Of a stretch of 64,000 nt of DNA, positions 57,663 through 64,000 are shown in pieces. A program made the translations under genes and the position numbers. Source of the stretch: Pilatotrama ljubarskyi (Eukaryota > Basidiomycota > Agaricomycetes > Polyporales > Polyporaceae); contig MU277727.1 of the NCBI GenBank assembly GCA_022385805.1, positions 62,001 to 126,000 of the forward strand, in the 5' to 3' direction. Position 1 is the first letter of the stretch. Each line of letters opens with the position of its first letter. The notes below the pieces were generated by a model. That model saw nothing but the letters and a program-made list of their open reading frames with translations. It did not search any database and had not been told where the DNA came from.

Positions 57663-58580
57663 TTCAAACTCCGCTTATCCCGCACCTTATGCCGCTTCTT
57701 ATTTCCACGGGCCGACGAGGTGGCGGATTCTTATCCTACTACCTGAGTTGCAATATGTAACGTAGTCGGTTCTAATCGATCTGTTCTCTGTTCTCTGTGC
57801 CCAAATGTGGAAGTGGTGACGCTTATGAAAGCAGCTGAAGTCAACTGCTGGGCGCAGGCTGCGCAGCGCAAGTTGCAATCTGTCGAGGCTATCCTCTGCA
57901 TTGCCCATCCGCACACCCTCACCTCATCCGTCTCGGCTGCGGCGTACATCGCTTGCGCACCCTCCATAAGCCTGAACTTATCACGACTCTTGTACTCTCA
58001 CGACGACCCTCACGTTGCTTGGGCTCTAGCTCCACTCGCCATCTCCGTTCCCTACTGCTGCAACTCGGACATCGCCCACATATACGATATCTGAAGCAAG
58101 ATGCCTTTCTTAGACACGCTACAGAATGCAGCACTCAGAATGCTGCCAGAGAAGAAGTCGACCCTACCTATGCCCGCATCTACCACAGGAGGGATCGGGA
58201 GCGCCGGGGTCGTGCCTTTCGAAGACGACGTGAGTACTTCATTTCCAGCCAGCCTCGTTGCGTGCCTCTATGCCACGTCGTCACTCCTTGCGTACGTACG
58301 GCGGCGCCGACTGGTCGACGCTATGCTAGGGCAGTCTTCCTGCCGTGCGTTGACGCGCTGCGGCGCGGAGGTGTTGCTGCGCGTCGCGCGCATTACGTAA
58401 TGTTCATGTTCCTTCAACACTCCCCCCACTCCGCCTATGAGCACAGTCACTGAGACTGGAGGTTACCTGGTCTTTCTGCTCTTCATCCCCGTTCTTTCGA
58501 CATTATGGATATGGGTGCATTGCCCCTTCGTCTGGACCGATCGTATGTCACCAAACTGACGGGTGTTCCTGCGTGCCTAG
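57663..58580. other. 900-bp region with small open frames
   Basis: Two frames deserve mention. 58101-58400 plus (MPFLDTLQNAALRMLPEKK) contains a GTGAGT inside it. 58437-58559 plus encodes 40 residues with a hydrophobic stretch GGYLVFLLFIPVLSTLWIW. The second overlaps an intron-like segment (GTATGT...CTGAC...CTAG, 58543-58580) that ends just before the next gene's ATG, so it may be a 5' leader instead. Confidence 0.35.
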
Positions 58581-59759
58581 ATGATTGTATCCAAACCAGC
58601 CATAGTGTTCTATGTCTCACAAGCCTTCTTCAACTTCCTCGCCATGTGTTGTATGGCTGCGATATCTGCATTCCAAGCCAAGTGGGGAGTGGGTCCTTGT
58701 GAGTATCAAGTAATGTCCCTCGCGTCATTGGTCTGAGCGTGGCGGTACCGCATTCCCAGCCGGTCTCAGCGGCTTTGCCGTCTTTGTCTCAGTGACAGGA
58801 GTCCTCTATTCACTCTTCCTGCTGCTTGTACCTGTCATCTACGAGAAGTACGACAAGGGTGCGCGCCTCGCACGCGCGCTCAAGGAGGTCCGCGTCGGCT
58901 TCATCCTCTCAGGCACCGGGACTGCCGTCAGTCTCCTCATCGCGTATGTCTGTTTTCGGTGCCTCCAGCTGCTGCATTCTCATACGCGCTGCAGTTTCAT
59001 TGTCACCATCTCTGCGTGGACCGAACCGGGATGCAAAAACCCGGATCGGGATCCTCATGCGGACAAGGGTGATGACTTCAAGAAGGGACTCAGCGGCTTC
59101 TGCAGCACCAAGAAGGCCGGAGCTATCTTCTTCTGGCTTGCGTTCGGTACATTTACACCTGCCGTATTGTCTCCTGTGAAGAATCTGACCCTTCTCCAGT
59201 ATTCTGGTGCTGCACCCTCACGCTCGCCGTACTCGACTGGCGCAACGGCAAGTCGTCCCGTCCTCGCGACCCTCCCTTCACCCATCCTGTGGAAGCATCC
59301 GAAGGCTCAGAGTACACCTGTGCCAACAACGACGATGACGACTACAGCGATGAAGAGGCCCAGCGGAAGCCATTCTCCGACAATTCCAACACTGCCTACT
59401 CACCATTCAGTGATGCGAACCGCTTGTCCGGGGTACCGTCTACCACCGCGGCCTCCTCGTATCAACCAGCCGTCTCTACTCCCTTCGCAGGCACGTACGC
59501 TGCACCGCGCCCGAGCCTCGACGCGTACGGCGCGTTTTCTGACCCTGCACCCACGGGCTTCGCTGGAGGCTTTGCTGCGCCCCCGCAGGTGGTCGATGAC
59601 ACGCCTCGTGTTAGCAGGACGATGCAGTATGCCGATCCGTACGCTGCTGTACGTGCGTCCGTCGCATCTGGACAGTCGGTTCCAGGCAGCGGCGGCGTGA
59701 GGCCTCCATCTGGTGGTCCTCCCCCTCCTGGTTACTCGTCCTACGGCGGGTACAGGTGA
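58581..59759 (+). CDS. MARVEL-like four-helix membrane protein
   Basis: The start at 58581 gives MIVSKPAIVFYVSQAFFNFL. Four hydrophobic segments follow: NFLAMCCMAAISAF, FAVFVSVTGVLYSLFLLLVP, AVSLLIAFIVTISAW and IFFWLAFVFWCCTLTLAVLD, the last spliced across an intron. This spacing, with short loops and a long cytosolic tail, resembles the MARVEL/NCE102-like group. The tail is acidic at first (DDDDYSDEEAQ), then rich in Ser, Pro, Ala and Gly, ending PPPPGYSSYGGYR. Three introns. A role in plasma-membrane domains is suggested only by the fold resemblance. An upstream non-coding exon is plausible, since a perfect intron ends right before the ATG. Confidence 0.65.
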
Positions 59760-60175
59760 GCGGCCTCGTGGTAGCCCTGCAACTTCGGACCCTCGGGAAG
59801 CTGTAGTGTAGTGCTATGGTGGACACGGACACTCGATAGGATATGCTCATGATAGGTACCTCGTTGAGCGGGCGGTGGTTCACGCTAACTTATGATGGCC
59901 ACGATTCCCTCTAATCCGGTTCTCATGTATGACTATAGCTTCCATCTACGCGCCACCTCCTATCCAATACTTCCTTGCTCTGCTACATTGAGTGCGCATG
60001 ACCTGACCTCTTAAACCATCTGATCTCGTCGCCGGTGACGACTGGCGCGTTGACCAGGGTATATATAATACAGAGTCGTGACGCGACTGGCGCGCGCCGT
60101 GGGAAACATATCGAGGCGCGTTATTTGCCATTGTTTGGCAGTCAACCTTGTTCCATTTCACCCATCTGCTACACT
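59760..60175. other. intergenic region
   Basis: 416 bp. A TATATATAAT run at about 60059-60068, some 110 bp before the next start codon, is a good TATA candidate. Confidence 0.4.
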
Positions 60176-63100
60176 ATGGCCCCGCGGCAGCGCGACGCCC
60201 CGCCTGCCCCCGGACTGCTCGCGTCGGCTTTCAGCTTTGTTACGCGCGAGATTGAATCGTTTGTTACTGCTGCGACTGGCGGGGAGGTACTACCCAAGGT
60301 AAGCAGAGCCTCGCAATGGCAGATCGCGCGGTGGTTAGGGTTTCAGGTGCTGAACGAGTTGCGCGGTATTACAGCAGCCACAAGAGGAAGATCAGCCCCA
60401 AGCATCGTCGTCGCGCGTCAGGCTTGACGGTAAAGGGCGAGATCGCGATGAGGCGAGGGAAGAGCGGGAGAGGGAAAGGGAAAGAGAGAAGAGAGGGAAG
60501 AGGGTGCGGAAGCAGAGCGAGGTTGACAGCGAGAGGGCTCGGGCCAGGAGACGCGTGAGGAGGGAGGAGGACGATGGGAGCGACGACGAGAGGGATCGCG
60601 CCTTGAGAGCGATGAAGAAGAAGGTGCAGCCTGCGCCGCGGGCGCGGTCATGGTCGTCGGAGAGGGAGGCTGCTGACGACGAGGATGGTCAGTCTTGTCT
60701 CATGTTCGGCTTTCCTTCAAGTCTTGATCACGTCGCGATTCGTCTACGCGATCTATCTGTTTACAGACCAACCTGCTCCTGCGGCACCTCCGAAGAAACC
60801 TGCGAGGAAGAGGCGCGAAGCGGCGGAGGATCCGGGGCCGGCGGAAGATGTGGCTAGAAACGTCGATGAGGTGGCGGTTGCACGGCCCAAGAAGCAGCCC
60901 GCCAAGAGCGTATGCAAATCTACAGGTACGTGCATTCCTCCGTGGGCTGGACAGCAGCGTTGTGAATGCCGAAGCAGATCCATCTGAGCTCATGCCTCCT
61001 CCGCCGACACCGATGCGCCCTCCTCCTTCGCCGGCTGAGCACTTGATGACCCCAGCACCCACCATGCCTGGCTCTCTATTCCCCCGTTCGGCCTCTCTGA
61101 TGCCTGAGCCGATACCGTCAAACTTGAACCGCGCCGTGCCGCGGCCGCGTACTCCAACACCGCCTCCTGAACCGATCCAAGAAGAGCGAGCTCCCGTGTG
61201 TGATGACGGAGTCGACGAGTCCCCAACTCAGGCACCTCGGCGACAGCCGTCAAGAGATGATCAGGCCAGGGAACAGTCTGACAGAATTGCAGATGCTGCT
61301 GGGCCATCCTCGCTTGCCGAGACTTCGCGTCGGAGCGAGTCCTCCGAGCGGGGTGCGAGCAGCTCGGGCAAATCCCTCGATGAAGCTGCAGAACCTGCTC
61401 CTAGAGCACGGTCTGCGAAGGGAAAGGAGCGGGCATATGATACATCTGGTGAAATACGGGTGCGAGGGAAGGAACGGGAATTGCGCGAAGCTAGGGAGGA
61501 TCATGCTAGGAATGCGCACGAACGCGACGACAGCGAGCGTGAGCGCGACAAGCAGCGCATTCGCATGCTCGAGGAGGAGGTTGCACGACTCAGAGCTGAG
61601 GTGTGTTGCCCGCTGTTTCAATCTGGCGCGACGATACTGAAGGCCATGTATTCCTCCCGGCTAGCTCGCATTGAAGACCAATGCGAGTATGATGCCTCCG
61701 CCGCCGCCACCGCCGCCTCCACCACCTCTATTCCGCCCACAAGCGCCGACCTCATCGTCGGAAGGCGGTCCACAGAATTTCCTTGCGTCCGCTCGTGCTA
61801 GTCTGAGACCCGCCGGGCCGCCTGTCGAAGCTCCCATCAATAGCGCAGCCTACGGCGGGGCGCGCACTAAGAAGGCGGGGCAACCGACGGTCAACGTGCC
61901 TTCGGACAAGATGGCTGCATTCCTTCGGGAGATGAAGAACGTACGGTTGCGCAGGGTCGGGGGGACTGGCAATACGTCGATGGCACCGCCGGCAAGCACT
62001 TCGGGAGCTGCGGGCGACCTGAGCCGCAGTACGAGTGGTAATGGGATGAGCCGAGCGAGGATGGCAGCAACGCTCGGGGAGCGATCGTTCGATCTTGGCG
62101 TGGCTACAAGGCTGGAGATCGGAGAGAAGAGGAAGAGGGATATGTTCCAGGAGAGCCAGGGTCAGTTGGTCTCATCATGCTCTGTACGGAACGTGCTCAT
62201 CACGTGTCGAATATAGCTGGTCCCTCCAAGAGGCGAGAGACGACGTTCGTGCGATCCGAGGAGACTGGAGGCTCCTCGGTCTCAGGCTCACAGTCATCTG
62301 CGCCGAGTTCGCAGTCCTCTTCGTCGTCATCGAGCGCTCGGTCCTCGACTTCCCGCACCAGCTTCGTGGAGGTGGCCGCTCCGCGGTCACAGCCGTCGCG
62401 CCCAAGGACCAGTGCTCCACTACGCATATGGCCTACCGTTTCGACAGCGGACACAGATCTGACCACGCCCTCGTTGTGTTCTGACAACGAGAACGACCAT
62501 GAGCACGAAGAGAAACTCCCAGACACACCATCCGATAGCGGCCGCGATCGTGGCCGCTCAAAGGATGCCAAGTCAGCGGCATCATATTCACAGGAGCCAG
62601 GTCCGGAGCACGAAGTTATCGATGTAGACGCGCTGGAGACTCCGCTGAAGCACCGGCTTGTTCCCAAGTCGCCCACAGATGACAAGACAAACCTGTTCGC
62701 ACGGCGTCCCCCGGCCTCACCACTGCCTGTCTCCGCGAAAACTCCTAACAAGCCCAAACCGCCTGCCCGCGCTGCGAAGTCGAAGATTCCGCTCCCTCTT
62801 CCGCGGAGGGTGCCTTTTCCTCCACCCGAGCTTCAAATCGCGGACGAGTCGGAGAGCGACGACCCACTGGCTGCTGCACCTGCGCGGCCTGAGCGCCGTG
62901 GGCGTGCCCGTGCTGCCTACGAGGATGGCGCGCCGAGCGCGGGACCGTCCCGGCTGCGCAGGGACTCGAGCGCGTCGCCATCTGTCCGGAGTCACTCTCG
63001 TGCTCGAGATGGACGCCCAGAGTCGCGGATGTCGAATCACGCTCGGCGGCGGCTCACGCTGGACGAGGAGCTGCGTCGCGCGGGCGACAGCTTGTGGCAG

Positions 63101-63355
63101 CCATCGGATGAGGAAGAGCAGGGTGCGGGCGAAGAGGAGCAGGAAGAGGAGGACATGGACAGCGGGACGCTGGTCGCGCTGGGCACGCGCAGCAGCAAGC
63201 GGGGCTTCCTGGCGAGAGGAGGCGGGGCGGGCCCGCCTGTGTTTATGGGCGAGGGGTATGTTCAAGGCGCTGTGTCGGAGGACCCGCCAGTTGGGGAGAC
63301 GCGTTCGAGAAGCGGTACGGGCGAAAGCTCGAGGAGAGGTGCTGCGAGACGGTAA
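60176..63355 (+). CDS. large disordered protein: coiled coil, polyproline, WH2-like segment
   Basis: Hand splicing from 60176 gives MAPRQRDAPPAPGLLASAFS. The first intron, ending TTACAG, leads to QPQEEDQPQASSSRVRLDGK, then a highly charged helix (EEREREREREKRGKR). Pro-rich stretches with MPPPPTPMRPPPSP follow, then a coiled coil RMLEEEVARLRAELALKTN across an intron. Next is a run of 11 prolines before LFRPQAP. About 60 residues later comes DKMAAFLREMKNVRLRRVG, which recalls a WH2 actin-binding motif but is one residue shorter between its hydrophobic anchors. The C-terminal half is Ser/Pro/acidic and ends RRGAARR at 63355. About 850 residues. Function unknown; a cytoskeletal scaffold is an inference. 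Confidence 0.6.
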
Positions 63356-63637
63356 GCCTGCTGCAGCTGAATTGGCGTGTATGTGGTATCTTGATCATCT
63401 AGTCGATTTGTCTGTCTACTTGCTCTCGATTTGTTGTCTTGTTTCGCACTCATCTATCGTCTATCGCTTACGGCTGTCACGGCTGTAGATGTACTTGGCA
63501 TGTATTGGTATACTTGTAAGATGTGTATGTCCTGAGCGACTCTTTCATCGCAGCTCGCTCGTTCGTGGTGATAGTGTCGAGGATTGACATGATACAGCAG
63601 TGGCAAGGTAGACAGCAGCGCGCTAGAGTCCTGCTGA
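63356..63637. other. intergenic region between convergent genes
   Basis: Short 3' flanks; no feature recognised. Confidence 0.3.
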
Positions 63638-63906
63638 CTACGCCTCTCGCGTATATATGCCGGTGCGAGAGAAGACAGACTGTTTGAACCAAGTACCAAC
63701 TCTCCAGCGATCCTGTACAGTACTGTGAGACTTCGTCGATGAGAGAGATGCGCCGCCACCGTAAGTGAAGGGCGGATCCCTTGGCGGATTCTGCTCGTAC
63801 ATTACAAGCCTACGCTCCTTGAACTGGATCGAGTGGTGCGGACGTGAGTTAAAGTGCGGCATCAGTAAACTGAGCTGATACTCACCATAGCCGGTCTGTG
63901 CTCCAT
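63638..63906 (-). CDS. possible small spliced protein
   Basis: MEHRPAM from the ATG at 63906 joins, after a 62-nt intron with GTGAGT donor and ATCCAG acceptor, to FKERRLVMYEQNPPRDPPFT. It then runs through YGGGASLSSTKSHSTVQDRW to a stop at 63638, about 69 residues. The intron is supported because the frame after it is open for 60 codons in the matching phase. The frame is also open upstream toward the window edge, so the true start may lie outside. No family recognised. Confidence 0.4.
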
Positions 63907-64000
63907 TGTCTGAAGTCGCCTCCGGTGCGTCGCCCGCACCCGCCTCTGACAATCACTCGGAGTGCGCCGCCGGGGGACAGACCGACCGGAACAGGCAGTG

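Noticed and set aside
1..64000. tRNA, rRNA, CRISPR arrays, bacterial operators or replication origins
   Set aside because: Looked for by eye; no cloverleaf with a GGTTCGA-type arm, no direct-repeat/spacer array and no rRNA core was seen. A tRNA scan would be needed to exclude a hidden tRNA.

Overview
The window looks like ordinary nuclear DNA of a filamentous basidiomycete, probably an agaricomycete (bracket-fungus type). Genes sit close together on both strands. Most are broken by many short introns (about 50-90 nt) with GT-AG ends and CTNAC-like branch points. The set includes a class I hydrophobin, a HET-domain protein, a secreted sedolisin protease and C2H2 factors of a basidiomycete style. 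There are no bacterial operons, CRISPR arrays or rRNA genes. All splice models here were built by hand from reading frames and splice sites, so gene ends are firmer than internal junctions.

Left third (1-23.4 kb): the start of DNA polymerase eta (cut by the window edge), a Rieske-AIF oxidoreductase, an AhpD-like protein and a C2H2 zinc-finger gene. Then come a divergent pair of poorly known genes (one nucleotidyltransferase-like), a secreted sedolisin, a secreted ThuA-domain protein with an anchor-like tail, acetohydroxyacid reductoisomerase (ILV5), an MFS transporter and a small unknown gene. A second C2H2 gene follows in inverted orientation. The two C2H2 genes share a roughly 300-bp block over their upstream regions and first codons that is almost identical, although the rest of their coding sequence has diverged strongly.

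Middle (24-45.6 kb): an intronless HET-domain gene, a DUF1295 membrane protein divergent from SDE2 (ubiquitin-like, processed at GGKGG), a secreted six-hairpin glycosidase-like protein, a DHA1-type drug/polyamine antiporter, a class I hydrophobin with a clear TATA box, the importin-alpha exporter CSE1, and trimethyllysine dioxygenase (first step of carnitine synthesis).

Right part (45.6-64 kb): an array of seven diverged tandem units of about 270 bp lies next to a small unknown gene. It is followed by a Nudix hydrolase, VPS34 PI3-kinase tail-to-tail with a fused BIO3-BIO1 biotin gene, a remnant that looks like the 3' end of a non-LTR retrotransposon, a four-helix membrane protein, and a large disordered protein with coiled coil, polyproline and a WH2-like segment.

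Most genes are housekeeping or secretome genes with no obvious shared pathway. I see no convincing new multi-gene system. The best candidates for follow-up are the inverted C2H2 pair with its near-identical upstream block and the 270-bp array with regularly spaced splice-like signals.
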